Source: Mesorhizobium sp. B4-1-3
GTDB lineage: Bacteria > Pseudomonadota > Alphaproteobacteria > Rhizobiales > Rhizobiaceae
Length of the DNA stretch: 64,000 nucleotides
Direction of reading: 5' to 3'
NCBI RefSeq assembly: GCF_006439355.1
Contig: NZ_VFTG01000002.1
Location: 124,001-188,000 of the forward strand
A program made the position numbers and the translations under genes. The notes beneath the pieces are model-generated. The model was not told the origin of the DNA. It did not search any database and worked only from the letters and a program-made list of their open reading frames with translations. Shown piece after piece: positions 16,299 to 25,006 of the stretch (the first letter of the stretch is position 1; each line of letters opens with the position of its first letter).

Positions 16299-17231
16299 TT
16301 ATTTGCCGGACAGGATCTTGTCGTAGACGCCGGCGGTGTCCTTTTCATAGAGCGCGCCGGTGATGACGTTGAAGCCCGGGGGAATGCCGCTGGCGGCCAT
16401 GTTGGCCAGCGAAAGCGCCACATAGCTGGTCGCTTGCGGGTCCTGCCACTGCGCGGCGTTGACATAGCCGTTCAGCACTTCCTGCGTGGTGTCGAGGGAG
16501 TTGCCCCAGCCGACCACCGGGATCTCGCCCGGCTTGACGCCGACCTGGTCGAACACGCGCTTAATCGAGCCGGTGACGAGGTCGCCGAGGCCGATGATGG
16601 CCTTCACCTTGCCCTTGTGGGCGGTGAGATAGTCGACCATGCGGTTGATCACTTCGGCCTGGTCGAGCGTCGCTTCGGTCACCTCATATGTAATGCCGGC
16701 CGGCCCGAACACGCTTTTGATGCCTTCCTCTTCCTGCACGCCATAGGTGGCGCCCGGAACCTCGACGGGCATCCAGACGAAGTCGCCCTTCTTCACCAGG
16801 CCCTTGTCGACCAGGTATTGCGCCCAGTGCTTGCCGAAGGTGACGTTGTCGCCACCGACATAGGCGTTGAAGTTGGCCTTCGGATCCGGCGTGTTGAAGT
16901 TGATGATCGGGATGTTGGCCGCGCGCGCTTCCTTGGCGAGCTCGACAAGGCTGCCGGGATCGGGGCTGGTGGTGACGATGCCGTCGGCCTTGGCCGAGAT
17001 GGCGGCGCGGATCGCCTCCTGCTGCGAGGCTACGTCGCCATTGTGGAAAGACGTGTTGACTTTGTTGCCGGTGTCGCTCGCCCATTGCTTGGCGCCGGCA
17101 AGGAAGTAGGTCCAGACTGGATCGGCCGGGCCGCCATGCGAAATCCAGTAGAACGTCTTGGCCTCGGCCATCGCCGGAATGGCGAGCATGGCGATCAAGC
17201 CAAGCACGAGCAGTCTTAGCCGCGAAAGCAT
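16299..17231 (-). CDS. Sugar ABC transporter periplasmic binding protein (type-1 PBP fold)
   Basis: 310 aa. Signal peptide MLSRLRLLVLGLIAMLAIPAMAEA, then a ribose/xylose-type binding fold (FYWISHGGPADPVWTYF, VTTSPDPGSLVELAKEA, IPVVGWGNSLDT). It captures a monosaccharide for the permease and ATPase downstream. The start at 17231 is fixed by GGGAGGA (17238-17244) 6 nt upstream; the open frame continues to 17402 without homology. This ribosome site is fully complementary over 7 nt to the loops of the sRNA encoded at 13082-13197, which makes it a candidate target. Confidence 0.93.
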   Translation of the reverse strand: MLSRLRLLVLGLIAMLAIPAMAEAKTFYWISHGGPADPVWTYFLAGAKQWASDTGNKVNTSFHNGDVASQQEAIRAAISAKADGIVTTSPDPGSLVELAKEARAANIPIINFNTPDPKANFNAYVGGDNVTFGKHWAQYLVDKGLVKKGDFVWMPVEVPGATYGVQEEEGIKSVFGPAGITYEVTEATLDQAEVINRMVDYLTAHKGKVKAIIGLGDLVTGSIKRVFDQVGVKPGEIPVVGWGNSLDTTQEVLNGYVNAAQWQDPQATSYVALSLANMAASGIPPGFNVITGALYEKDTAGVYDKILSGK

Positions 17232-17392
17232 TCGATTTCCTCCCATGTTGAAACTCTCCTCCTGGATCAGCGCGACGCGGCCTGGACCGCATCTCCTGCC
17301 GGCACCGACCGGAACGTCTAGAGCATTCTCTTTTTCCGGTGCTGGCAAGCCTCCATCGCCAATGGATGTTGGCACAGCCGCGCGCGCCATCA

Positions 17393-17416
17393 GCAATCCC
17401 ATCAGATTGCATCAGC
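17393..17416 (-). promoter_or_regulatory. Candidate LacI operator upstream of the sugar ABC operon
   Basis: GCAATC (17393-17398) and GATTGC (17405-17410) form an inverted repeat with a 6-nt spacer. The adjoining 12-mer GCTGATGCAATC (minus strand, 17405-17416) recurs exactly at 14345-14356, 17 nt upstream of the lacI start. A shared word at both ends of the operon fits a regulator site. The rest of the 271-nt gap 17232-17502 shows no gene. Confidence 0.4.
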
Positions 17417-17502
17417 TGCGATGATTTTCAGGGGCAAGCGACGCCATCGGCCCATCCGCCGCGCGCGGACTGGCCTCCAGGGCAACGGCCTTTGGCGCGG
17501 CG

Positions 17503-18660
17503 TCAGATAAGGCCCGCCTTGGCCAGGTCGCGCATCAGATGGCTGGCGCCGTAGGTCCAGTGCGGACAATCGGGCGACAAGCGCACCCGGTTGGTGAGCG
17601 CGCCGAGTCTTTCCGACGAGATGGTGACGATGTCGCCGACCTTGTGGGTAAAGCCCTTGCCCTTCTCGCCGCGATCCTTCGAGGGCACGAACATGGTGCC
17701 GAGATAGAGCGCCAGCCCGTCGGGATACTGGTGATGGGGGCCCATCGCCGCCTTGACTAGTTCCTCTGGCGAGCGGCTGATTTCGGCCATCGAGCTCGCG
17801 CCCTCCAGCGAGAAGCCGTCCTCGCCCTCGACCCTAAGCCGCACCGTGGCGCGCTTCACGTCGGCGATGGAGAAGGTTTCGTCGAAGAGGCGGATGAACG
17901 GCCCGAGCGAGGCGGAAGCATTGTTGTCCTTGGCCTTGCCGAGCAGCAGCGCCGAGCGTCCTTCGACGTCGCGCAGATTGACGTCGTTGCCGAGCGTGGC
18001 GCCGACAATGCGGCCCGAACTGTCGGCGATCATGGCGATCTCCGGCTCCGGATTGTTCCAGGTGGAGACAGGATGCAGCCCGACATCGGCGCCGAAGCCG
18101 ACGGAAGCCATCGGCTGGCATTTGGTGAAGATCTCGGCGTCCGGACCGATGCCCACTTCGAGATATTGCGACCAGGCGCCGCGCGAAATCAGCTTGGCCT
18201 TGATCTCCATCGCTTCCGGCGAGCCGGGCTTGAGCTTCGACAAATCGTGGCCGATCAGGCCGGCTATGTCGGCGCGGATGGCGTCGGCCTTTTCCGCCGA
18301 GCCGCGCGCCTGCTCCTCGATGACGCGCTCGAGCAGGCTGACGACGAAGGTGACGCCCGAGGCCTTCACCGCCTGCAGGTCGACGGGCGACAGCAGGATG
18401 GGTCTCGCGGCGTCGCGTTCGGCCTCGAAGCTGTTCGCGGCGATGTCGGAGAGTGAACCGATCGCCTTGCCCTTGGCCGAGCGCAGATAATCAGCCGGAT
18501 CCTTCAACTCGCAAAGATCGCGCACCGTAGGCGCCGCGCTCGAGGTGATGTCGATCACCTCACCGTCCCGCGCCGTCACCACCAACGGATGGGAAGCCGC
18601 GTTGGTTTTGGCGCGGCCGACGAAAAGTCCATCGGCGGGCAGGCGGGTCGGATCGGTCAT
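17503..18660 (-). CDS. Fumarylacetoacetate hydrolase (FAH) family enzyme, possible 2-keto-3-deoxy sugar-acid dehydratase
   Basis: 385 aa. The C-terminal FAH fold carries acidic metal-binding residues in WNNPEPEIAMI and the GNDVNLRDVEGRSALLLGKAKDNNASASLGPF region. The extended N-terminal domain (about 1-110) and overall length match the dehydratase branch acting on 2-keto-3-deoxy-pentonates (XylX/AraD-like) rather than the short hydrolases. The neighbouring LacI-controlled sugar importer supports a sugar oxidation role (inference). The ATG at 18660 has GAGG 9 nt upstream. It is the most upstream gene of the minus-strand sugar block, 271 nt before the binding-protein gene, and probably a separate transcription unit. 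Confidence 0.85.
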   Translation of the reverse strand: MTDPTRLPADGLFVGRAKTNAASHPLVVTARDGEVIDITSSAAPTVRDLCELKDPADYLRSAKGKAIGSLSDIAANSFEAERDAARPILLSPVDLQAVKASGVTFVVSLLERVIEEQARGSAEKADAIRADIAGLIGHDLSKLKPGSPEAMEIKAKLISRGAWSQYLEVGIGPDAEIFTKCQPMASVGFGADVGLHPVSTWNNPEPEIAMIADSSGRIVGATLGNDVNLRDVEGRSALLLGKAKDNNASASLGPFIRLFDETFSIADVKRATVRLRVEGEDGFSLEGASSMAEISRSPEELVKAAMGPHHQYPDGLALYLGTMFVPSKDRGEKGKGFTHKVGDIVTISSERLGALTNRVRLSPDCPHWTYGASHLMRDLAKAGLI

Positions 18661-18848
18661 GGCATCATTCCTCTCAATTTTTCGCGCGCGGCACTTTTCC
18701 CCGATTTCGCGGAAACGTCTATCCCGCCAGCCACAACATTTAGACCATGGATGTGCTGTCACACAGCCACCGCCGAACTGGCCCATCGAAGCGCTCTTTC
18801 AAATCCATGAAATCGGCAATAGGATTTTCACGAAGCTCCAGCGCGTAG

Positions 18849-20141
18849 GTGATCCTCTTGGTCGCAGCCTTTTCCGATCCGATCTGGCGAAAGCCCCAGG
18901 CGGCGCCGGCGTTTCGGTCCGAGCTGCCATCCGGCGGCACGCTGGACGCGGTCATCATCGGCGGCGGCATCATGGGGCTGTCGACCGCGCTGCATGCGGC
19001 GCGCGCGGGCCTTTCCGTTCAGGTGCTGGATGCCGGCGCGATCGGGCAGGGCGCTTCCGGTCTCAATGGCGGCCAGGTCATTCCCGGCCTCAAATATGAC
19101 CCGGACTGGCTGATCGAACATTTCGGCAAGGAACGCGGCGAGGCCTTGGTCGAGTTCGCCGCCTCGACGGCCGATGCGGTGTTCGACGTTATCCGCGACG
19201 AGAAGCTGGCTGTGCCGTTCACACGCAATGGCTGGATCCAGGCCGCGCACACCGAGACCGCTTTGACCGCGGCTGCGAACCGGGATCGCCAATGGCGCTC
19301 GCGCGGCGCCGACGTCGAGCTGCTCGACCAGGCCGGGATCGCGGCGATGACCGGCGCCAAAGGCTATTTCGGCGGCTGGCTCGACCGCCGCGCCGGCGTC
19401 ATCGATCCGCTGTCCTATACGCTCGAGCTGGCCCGTGTCGGCTTGGCCGCCGGCGCCCGAATTACAGAGCAGCAGCGGGTTGTGAAACTCAGCAAGGATG
19501 CCGACGTCTGGCGGATCTCGACACAGGGCGGTGCCGAACTGCGCGCCAGGTCGGTCGTGCTTGCCACCAACGCCTACACGGATGGATTGTTGCCCGGCCT
19601 CGCGCAGACGATCGTGCCGCTGCATTCCTTCCAGATCGCCACCGCACCACTTCCGGCCGAGCTGGCCGCAGGCATCCTGCCGGGCGGCCAGGCCGTTTCC
19701 GATTCCCGTCGCATCCTCGTCTATTATCGCCGGAGTCCAGATGGCCGCATGGTGCTGGGCGGCCGCGGCGGCATGGCGCTGCCTTCAAGCGCGGCCGACT
19801 GGGCGCATTGCGAACGCGCGCTCATCCGCCTCTATCCGGCACTCGCCGGCATCGCCATCGAAAAGCGCTGGTTCGGCCGCGTGGCGCTGACGCCGGACCA
19901 CCTGCCGCATCTGCATGAGCCGGAAAAGGGCCTGCTGGCCGTTGTTGGCTGCCAAGGCAGGGGCGTCGGTCTGATGAGCGCGCTTGGCAAGCGCATGGCG
20001 AGCTATCTTGCGAGCGGCGACGCCAGGCAACTGCCGTTCCCACTGTCACCTATCAAGCCGATCCCATTTCACGCTTTCCGCCAGGTCGGCGTCGCCGCGG
20101 CAATCACCTGGTACCGCGTGCTCGACGCATTCGAGCGCTGA
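18849..20141 (+). CDS. FAD-dependent amine oxidoreductase (DAO family, PuuB-like)
   Basis: About 430 aa. The N-terminal Rossmann motif DAVIIGGGIMGLSTALHAARAG binds FAD (seen as GGGIMG and flanking residues); the conserved ASGLNGGQVIPGL segment and the C-terminal GCQGRGVGLMSALGKRMA follow. This layout matches gamma-glutamylputrescine oxidoreductase (PuuB) and related deaminating oxidases. The polyamine-type ABC cluster directly downstream strengthens a polyamine or amino-compound role. The SDPIWRKP stretch before the FAD motif is typical of these oxidases. The start is uncertain: GTG at 18849, or TTG at 18858, which has AGGTGA 5 nt upstream. Confidence 0.87.
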   Translation: MILLVAAFSDPIWRKPQAAPAFRSELPSGGTLDAVIIGGGIMGLSTALHAARAGLSVQVLDAGAIGQGASGLNGGQVIPGLKYDPDWLIEHFGKERGEALVEFAASTADAVFDVIRDEKLAVPFTRNGWIQAAHTETALTAAANRDRQWRSRGADVELLDQAGIAAMTGAKGYFGGWLDRRAGVIDPLSYTLELARVGLAAGARITEQQRVVKLSKDADVWRISTQGGAELRARSVVLATNAYTDGLLPGLAQTIVPLHSFQIATAPLPAELAAGILPGGQAVSDSRRILVYYRRSPDGRMVLGGRGGMALPSSAADWAHCERALIRLYPALAGIAIEKRWFGRVALTPDHLPHLHEPEKGLLAVVGCQGRGVGLMSALGKRMASYLASGDARQLPFPLSPIKPIPFHAFRQVGVAAAITWYRVLDAFER

Positions 20142-20172
20142 TTTGGAGCGTGCGCTGCACAAGCGATTCAGC

Positions 20173-20195
20173 TTGACAGTTTCATGAATATGAAA
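20173..20195 (+). promoter_or_regulatory. Candidate promoter -35 and operator before the polyamine-type ABC operon
   Basis: TTGACA (20173-20178) is followed at once by the inverted repeat TTTCATGAATATGAAA (20180-20195, 6-bp arms, 4-nt spacer). The palindrome would lie inside the promoter spacer. The obvious candidate ligand is the XRE-cupin regulator encoded in the same cluster at 23253. No good -10 is seen at 17 nt, so the promoter part is tentative. Confidence 0.5.
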
Positions 20196-20248
20196 AACCA
20201 TTGGTCGATTTCAAAAAATCCGATGGGCAGCCCCAAATAGGCAACAAA

Positions 20249-21136
20249 ATGTCGACCATCGTTGCAGCGCGGCCACCGCCGGAAACCCGCATCTCGCCGG
20301 TCTTCCGCTTCGCCATGCTGCTGCCGGGCGGGCTGGTCACCTTCTTCCTGATCCTGTTCGCGCTCGGTCTGGTGGTGTTCCTCGCTTTCAGGGGCAATGA
20401 CGGCTCGCTGCTCGGCGTCGGCCTGACGGCGGAGAATTTCCTCACCGTAGCCACCGACCCGCTCTACTGGACGGTGACGCTGCGCTCGCTGGTCATTGCC
20501 GGCCTGGTGACGCTCGCCACCGTCGTCACCGCCTATCCGGTCGCCTATTACCTTGCCTTTCACGCCGGCCGCCGCCGCAACCTTTTGCTCTTCCTGGTCA
20601 CGCTGCCGTTCTGGACCAGCTATCTCCTGCGCGTCTTCGCCTGGAAGATCGTGCTTGCCTATAATGGCGTGCTGAATTCCGCCTTCATCGAGACCGGCCT
20701 CTGGTCGCAGCCGACGCTCGCCTTCTTGAACACGCCGGCAGCTGTCGTCGTCACGCTCGCCCACGCTTACGCGCCCTTCGCCATCCTGCCGATCTATGTG
20801 GCGCTGGACACGATCCCGAAATCGCTGCTCGAAGCCGCCTCCGATCTCGGCGCGCGGCCCTTCACCAGCTTCCGCCGGGTCGTGCTGCCGAATTCAATGC
20901 CGGGCGTTCTGGCCGCGGCGCTCGTCGTCTTCGTGCCGACGGTCGGTGATTATGTCACGCCGGCCATGGTCGGCGGCCCGGCCAGTACCATGATCGGCAC
21001 GCTGATCCAGTCGCAGTTCGGCAAGGCCAACGACTGGCCGTTCGGCGCCGCGCTGTCCGTTTGTGTCATGCTCGTGATCCTCTGCGTGGTGCTCGTCGCG
21101 CGCGGTGCCGACCGCAGATTCGGCAGCCGCACATGA
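20249..21136 (+). CDS. Polyamine-type ABC transporter permease 1 (PotB/PotH family)
   Basis: 295 aa with six hydrophobic helices. The cytoplasmic EAA loop reads SLLEAASDLGARPFTSFRRVVLPNSMPG, and VPTVGDYVTPAMVGGP is typical of PotB/PotH. It forms half of the heterodimeric inner-membrane channel. The ATG at 20249 was preferred over an upstream TTG (20201) because the latter lies next to the palindromic control site. It overlaps the next permease by 4 nt (ATGA). Confidence 0.92.
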   Translation: MSTIVAARPPPETRISPVFRFAMLLPGGLVTFFLILFALGLVVFLAFRGNDGSLLGVGLTAENFLTVATDPLYWTVTLRSLVIAGLVTLATVVTAYPVAYYLAFHAGRRRNLLLFLVTLPFWTSYLLRVFAWKIVLAYNGVLNSAFIETGLWSQPTLAFLNTPAAVVVTLAHAYAPFAILPIYVALDTIPKSLLEAASDLGARPFTSFRRVVLPNSMPGVLAAALVVFVPTVGDYVTPAMVGGPASTMIGTLIQSQFGKANDWPFGAALSVCVMLVILCVVLVARGADRRFGSRT

Positions 21137-21981
21137 GCGCCCGGGCAGACACCAACAGCGACGGCCGCTGGCTCGGCCTCTATGTGCTTGCCTATCTCGT
21201 GTTCCTCTACCTGCCGGTGCTTTTGATCCCGCTGTTTTCCTTCAACAACTCCATCCAGGCGGCGTTTCCGCTGCAGGGCTTCACGCTTGAATGGTACCGG
21301 ACGCTCTACGGCAATCCGGCGCTGTCCGGCGCCCTGGCCAACAGCTTGGTCATCGGCGTCATCGCGGCCTCCGGGGCGACGCTCTGCGGCATCACCGTCT
21401 CCTATATGGACCTCTATGGCCGCTCGCCGCTCGCCGCCACGATCAGCGCCATCGCCCGGCTGCCGATCCTGATCCCCGGCGTCATCGTCGGCATATCGCT
21501 GTTGATCCTGGTCAATCTCATCGGCCTCGGCCCGTCGCGCGTTTCGATCGTGCTTGGTCATATCCTCGTCGCGCTGCCGACGACGGTGGTGGTGATGCGC
21601 AGCCGCTTCGCCGCGGTTCCGAAAACCATTCGCGAGGCGGCGCTCGACCTGGGTGCCTCCGACTGGACGACGTTCCGGCGCGTCATGCTGCCGCTGAGTG
21701 CGCCGGCCGTGCTCTCGGCCTTCATGCTCTCCTTCCTGATTTCCTTCGACGAGTTCATCGTCGTCTTCTTCCTCGCCGGCACCGAGCCGACGCTGCCGCT
21801 CTACATCTGGAGCCAGCTGCGCTTCCCGCGCTCGCTGCCGACCGTGATGGCGCTGGGAACGGTGATCCTCACCGTGTCCTTCATCATCGCCGGAGCCGCC
21901 GAAATCCTTCGCCATCGCGGCCTTGGCGCGCCCGCCGCAATCCAGCCTGAAGCACAACAAAGAAGAGGAGAACGAGAATGA
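21133..21981 (+). CDS. Polyamine-type ABC transporter permease 2 (PotC/PotI family)
   Basis: 282 aa with six helices; EAA loop TIREAALDLGASDWTTFRRVMLPLSAP and the following FMLSFLISFDEFIVVFFLAG, the PotC/PotI signature. The ATG overlaps the stop of permease 1, and its own stop overlaps the binding-protein start (ATGA both times), so all three genes are translationally coupled. Confidence 0.93.
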   Translation: MSARADTNSDGRWLGLYVLAYLVFLYLPVLLIPLFSFNNSIQAAFPLQGFTLEWYRTLYGNPALSGALANSLVIGVIAASGATLCGITVSYMDLYGRSPLAATISAIARLPILIPGVIVGISLLILVNLIGLGPSRVSIVLGHILVALPTTVVVMRSRFAAVPKTIREAALDLGASDWTTFRRVMLPLSAPAVLSAFMLSFLISFDEFIVVFFLAGTEPTLPLYIWSQLRFPRSLPTVMALGTVILTVSFIIAGAAEILRHRGLGAPAAIQPEAQQRRGERE

Positions 21982-23048
21982 CATTCCACCTGAAATCGAT
22001 CACCGCACACAACGCCCGGGCGGGACTTGCCGCGCTGGCGTTCGCACTGTCATCGACGGTCGCTCTTGCCGCCGACAAGCTGCAATATTTCACCTGGTCG
22101 GGCTATGAGCTGCCCGACTTCAACAAGAGCTTCCTTGCCGCGCATCCGGACGGCGTCGAGGCGACGATCTTCGGCGACGATGACGACGCCTTCACCAAGG
22201 TCAAGGCCGGCTTCCGGCCCGACATCGCGCATCCCTGCTACGACAAGGTGGCGCGCTGGAACAAGGAAGGCCTGCTGCAGCCGATCGACACCAAGCGCAT
22301 CAAGAACTGGGATTCGATCTTCCCGGTGTTCAAGAACCTGCCCGACCTGCAGGCCGGCGACGGCAAGGTCTGGATGGTGCCCTGGGACTGGGGCAACACC
22401 TCGATCCTCTACCGCACCGATCTGGTGAAGAACCCCGAGGCGAGCTGGAACCTCCTATGGGACAAGCAATATGCTGGCCGCATGGCGACCATCGACGCCG
22501 TGCACGATACGCCGATCGTCGCCGCCCTTCTGGCCGGCGTGAACCCCTTCGACATGACGCCGGACCAGATGGACAAGATGGCAGCAAAACTGCGCGAGCA
22601 GCGGCCGCTTTTGTCGAGCTACACCACCGACATGACCTCGGTCGAGCAGGCGCTGGCGAGCGGCCAGCTGGTCGCCGCCATGACGTGGAACGCGTCGGCA
22701 ACTTCGCTGAAGAAGCAGGGCGTGCCGGTCGAGTTCATGAAGCCGAAGGAGGGCATGCTGACCTGGGCCTGCGGCTTCGTCATGCTCAAGGACGCCAAGA
22801 ACGTCGATCTCGCCTATGACTTCATCAACAGTCGGCTCGACGCCGATTCGGGCAAGTTCCTGATCCAGTCCTACGGCTATGGCAGCTCGCTCTCGACCGC
22901 TTTCGCCGGCGTGTCGAAGGACGAACTCGACAAGCTGCAACTGCCGGCGGACCCGGACGTGATGCTGAAGAGCACCATCTTCACCGGTCCGATGAAGCAG
23001 AATGACGATGTGGCGAAGATGTTCGAGAAGGTGAAGGCGGGCGGCTGA
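21978..23048 (+). CDS. Polyamine-type periplasmic binding protein (PotD/PotF family)
   Basis: 356 aa. Signal peptide ending SSTVALAADK; the mature start LQYFTWSGYELPDF and the segment MVPWDWGNTSILYRTD are characteristic of spermidine/putrescine binding proteins. It delivers substrate to the two permeases encoded just upstream. AGGAG precedes the ATG. The gene is followed by a 143-bp palindromic repeat before the regulator and ATPase genes. Confidence 0.92.
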   Translation: MTFHLKSITAHNARAGLAALAFALSSTVALAADKLQYFTWSGYELPDFNKSFLAAHPDGVEATIFGDDDDAFTKVKAGFRPDIAHPCYDKVARWNKEGLLQPIDTKRIKNWDSIFPVFKNLPDLQAGDGKVWMVPWDWGNTSILYRTDLVKNPEASWNLLWDKQYAGRMATIDAVHDTPIVAALLAGVNPFDMTPDQMDKMAAKLREQRPLLSSYTTDMTSVEQALASGQLVAAMTWNASATSLKKQGVPVEFMKPKEGMLTWACGFVMLKDAKNVDLAYDFINSRLDADSGKFLIQSYGYGSSLSTAFAGVSKDELDKLQLPADPDVMLKSTIFTGPMKQNDDVAKMFEKVKAGG

Positions 23049-23057
23049 GCGCTCTTA

Positions 23058-23200
23058 CCTTCTCCCCTTGTGGGAGAAGGTGGATCGGCGCGCAGCGCCG
23101 AGACGGATGAGGGGTGTTGGAAGGAATGAGACGTTAGCTTCCCCTGGAGCACCCCTCATCCGTCGCCTTCGGCGACACCTTCTCCCACAAGGGGAGAAGG
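23058..23200. repeat. Palindromic intergenic repeat, family A, copy 2
   Basis: 143 bp, nearly a perfect large palindrome: CCTTCTCCCCTTGTGGGAG at the left end is mirrored at 23178-23200, and GGATGAGGGGTG is mirrored by CACCCCTCATCC. It lies between the binding-protein gene and the regulator/ATPase genes of one cluster, so its transcript would form a long stem within the operon mRNA. Confidence 0.9.
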
Positions 23201-23252
23201 GGGAGCCTAGCGGCGTTGCGCCGCGCCGTGAAAAGACAACGAGGACCATTGC

Positions 23253-23861
23253 ATGGATGCTTTCGACGAAGCGGCGACAAAGCCGAAGGACGATGCCGAC
23301 ATCCGCGTCGGCCGTCGCGTGCGGGCATTGCGCCTGGAGCGCAAGCTCTCGCTGGCCGACCTGGCCGCCAAGGCCGGCATCTCCATCGGCGCGCTCAGCC
23401 AGATCGAGCGCGGCATGTCCTCGCTGCGCGTCAAGGTGATCTGGCCTCTGGCGGCGGCGCTCGACATCGAGCCGTCGGCGCTGATCACGGACGGCAATGA
23501 ACCGGTGAACGACCTCTATTGCGTGCGCGCCGACAAGCGTCGCGCGATTCCGGTGAAGTCGGAAGGCATCGCCAAGGCGCTGCTTTCCCCGCCGGCGGCG
23601 ACGCTCACCGGCATGCTGGTCACGGTCGAGGCAGGCGGCGGCACGGCGGAAGCCTACGCCCATGCCGGCCACGAATTCGGCCTCGTCATGACCGGCGAGG
23701 TCGAGCTGGTGGTCGACGCCACGACCTATGTGCTGAAAGCCGGCGACAGCTTCGCCTTCAAGAGCACCCTGCTGCATGCCTTCCGCAATCCCGGCACCGA
23801 GCGCTGCCAGATCCTGTGGGTCAACACGACGAAACCGTCCGAGGTGCGCGATGGCGCCTGA
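23253..23861 (+). CDS. XRE-family regulator with C-terminal cupin domain (PuuR-like)
   Basis: 202 aa. The helix-turn-helix spans about residues 18-75 (LSLADLAAKAGISIGALSQIERG) and the cupin about 118-190 (HAGHEFGLVMTGEVELVV). XRE-cupin proteins such as PuuR often sense amino-compounds and repress polyamine catabolism. Its place between the transporter genes and their ATPase gene suggests it controls this cluster, perhaps through the palindrome at 20180-20195. Confidence 0.92.
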   Translation: MDAFDEAATKPKDDADIRVGRRVRALRLERKLSLADLAAKAGISIGALSQIERGMSSLRVKVIWPLAAALDIEPSALITDGNEPVNDLYCVRADKRRAIPVKSEGIAKALLSPPAATLTGMLVTVEAGGGTAEAYAHAGHEFGLVMTGEVELVVDATTYVLKAGDSFAFKSTLLHAFRNPGTERCQILWVNTTKPSEVRDGA

Positions 23862-24993
23862 CGGGACGGAGCAATTCCAGAAAAAGTGCGAAGCGGTTTT
23901 CCGTCCGGAATTGCGGGATGCATTGGTTCGGCTGCACGGAGTCTCGAAGGTTTTTCCAGGCGGCATTGTCGGCCTCGACGCTGTCGACCTCGATATTGCC
24001 CCGGGCGAATTCCTGACGCTGCTCGGCCCCTCCGGCTGCGGCAAGACGACCAGCCTGCGCGTGATCGCCGGCTTCGAGAGCCCGACCGGCGGCAGCGTCC
24101 TGCTGGAAGGCCGCGACATCACCGGGCTGAGGCCCTTCGACCGGCCGGTCAACACCGTCTTCCAGGACTATGCGCTGTTCCCGCATATGGATGTCGCGGC
24201 CAATGTCGGCTTCGGTCTGTCGCTGCGCAAGCTGACCGGGGCCGAGCAGGCCAGGCGTGTCCGCGAGGCGCTCGACATGGTAGGGCTCGCTGACAAGCTG
24301 CGCGCCCGCGTCTCGGAATTGTCCGGCGGCCAGCGTCAGCGCGTCGCGCTTGCTCGTGCCATCGTCTGCGAGCCGCGCGTGCTGCTGCTCGACGAGCCAT
24401 TGTCGGCGCTCGACGCGCATTTGCGCGAGCAGATGCAGGTCGAATTGAAGCGGCTGCAGTCGCGGCTCGGCACCACCTTCGTCATGGTCACGCACGACCA
24501 GACCGAGGCGCTGTCGATCTCCGACCGCATCGTCGTCATGAACAAGGGCCGCATCGAGCAGATCGCGCCGCCGGCCACACTCTACGACCGGCCCGCGACG
24601 CGCTTCGTCGCCTCCTTCATTGGCACGATGAACCTGTTGCAGTCGCGCTTTGTCGGCCGTGACGGCGAGCGGCTGCGCTTCGCCGCAGGCGAATTGCCGC
24701 TGGAGGCCATCTCAGACAGTGGCGAGACGCCGGCCGCCGGCGACACGCGTACCATCGGCGTGCGCCCGGAAGATCTTCTAGCCGCCGCCGACGCCGGCGA
24801 AGGCACCGTGCCGGCGCGGGTCAGCGGTGTCGTCTTCCATGGCCGCACGCTGCGCCTCCATGCCGAGCTGGGGCAGGGCACCCCGATCGTCATCGATGCT
24901 CCGCGCCGTGTCGACGGTTCTCAATTCAGCGTCGGCGACGTGGCGCATATCAGCCTGCGTCGCGGCGCCAATTGCCCTGTGCTTTCAAGCTGA
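23851..24993 (+). CDS. Polyamine-type ABC transporter ATPase (PotA/PotG family)
   Basis: About 380 aa. Walker A LLGPSGCGKTTS, Q-loop VFQDYALFPHMDV, signature LSGGQRQRVALARA, Walker B VLLLDEPLSALDAHLREQM, switch His in VTHDQTEAL, and a C-terminal TOBE-type regulatory domain. The first ATG (23851) overlaps the end of the regulator gene by 11 nt. The N-terminal residues 7-22 (EQFQKKCEAVFRPELR) are not homologous to other ATPases. They are encoded by a dispersed 44-bp palindromic repeat lying inside the reading frame. In-frame TTG codons at 23911 and 23923, at or after the repeat, could be the real start. Confidence 0.9.
   Translation: MAPDGTEQFQKKCEAVFRPELRDALVRLHGVSKVFPGGIVGLDAVDLDIAPGEFLTLLGPSGCGKTTSLRVIAGFESPTGGSVLLEGRDITGLRPFDRPVNTVFQDYALFPHMDVAANVGFGLSLRKLTGAEQARRVREALDMVGLADKLRARVSELSGGQRQRVALARAIVCEPRVLLLDEPLSALDAHLREQMQVELKRLQSRLGTTFVMVTHDQTEALSISDRIVVMNKGRIEQIAPPATLYDRPATRFVASFIGTMNLLQSRFVGRDGERLRFAAGELPLEAISDSGETPAAGDTRTIGVRPEDLLAAADAGEGTVPARVSGVVFHGRTLRLHAELGQGTPIVIDAPRRVDGSQFSVGDVAHISLRRGANCPVLSS
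23871..23914. repeat. Short palindromic repeat, family B, copy 1 (inside a coding start)
   Basis: Arms GCAATTCC (23871-23878) and GGAATTGC (23907-23914) flank the family core AAAGTGCGAAGCGGTTTTCC. Other copies: 37196, 44686, 49908 and, inverted, 54218. This copy lies in frame within the first codons of the ATPase gene. Confidence 0.85.
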
Positions 24994-25006
24994 TTCGACC
25001 GGCGCA

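Noticed and set aside
23058..23200. Ordinary bidirectional terminator
   Set aside because: Far longer than a terminator, lacks T-tracts at the stem base, and recurs as a family elsewhere in the window.
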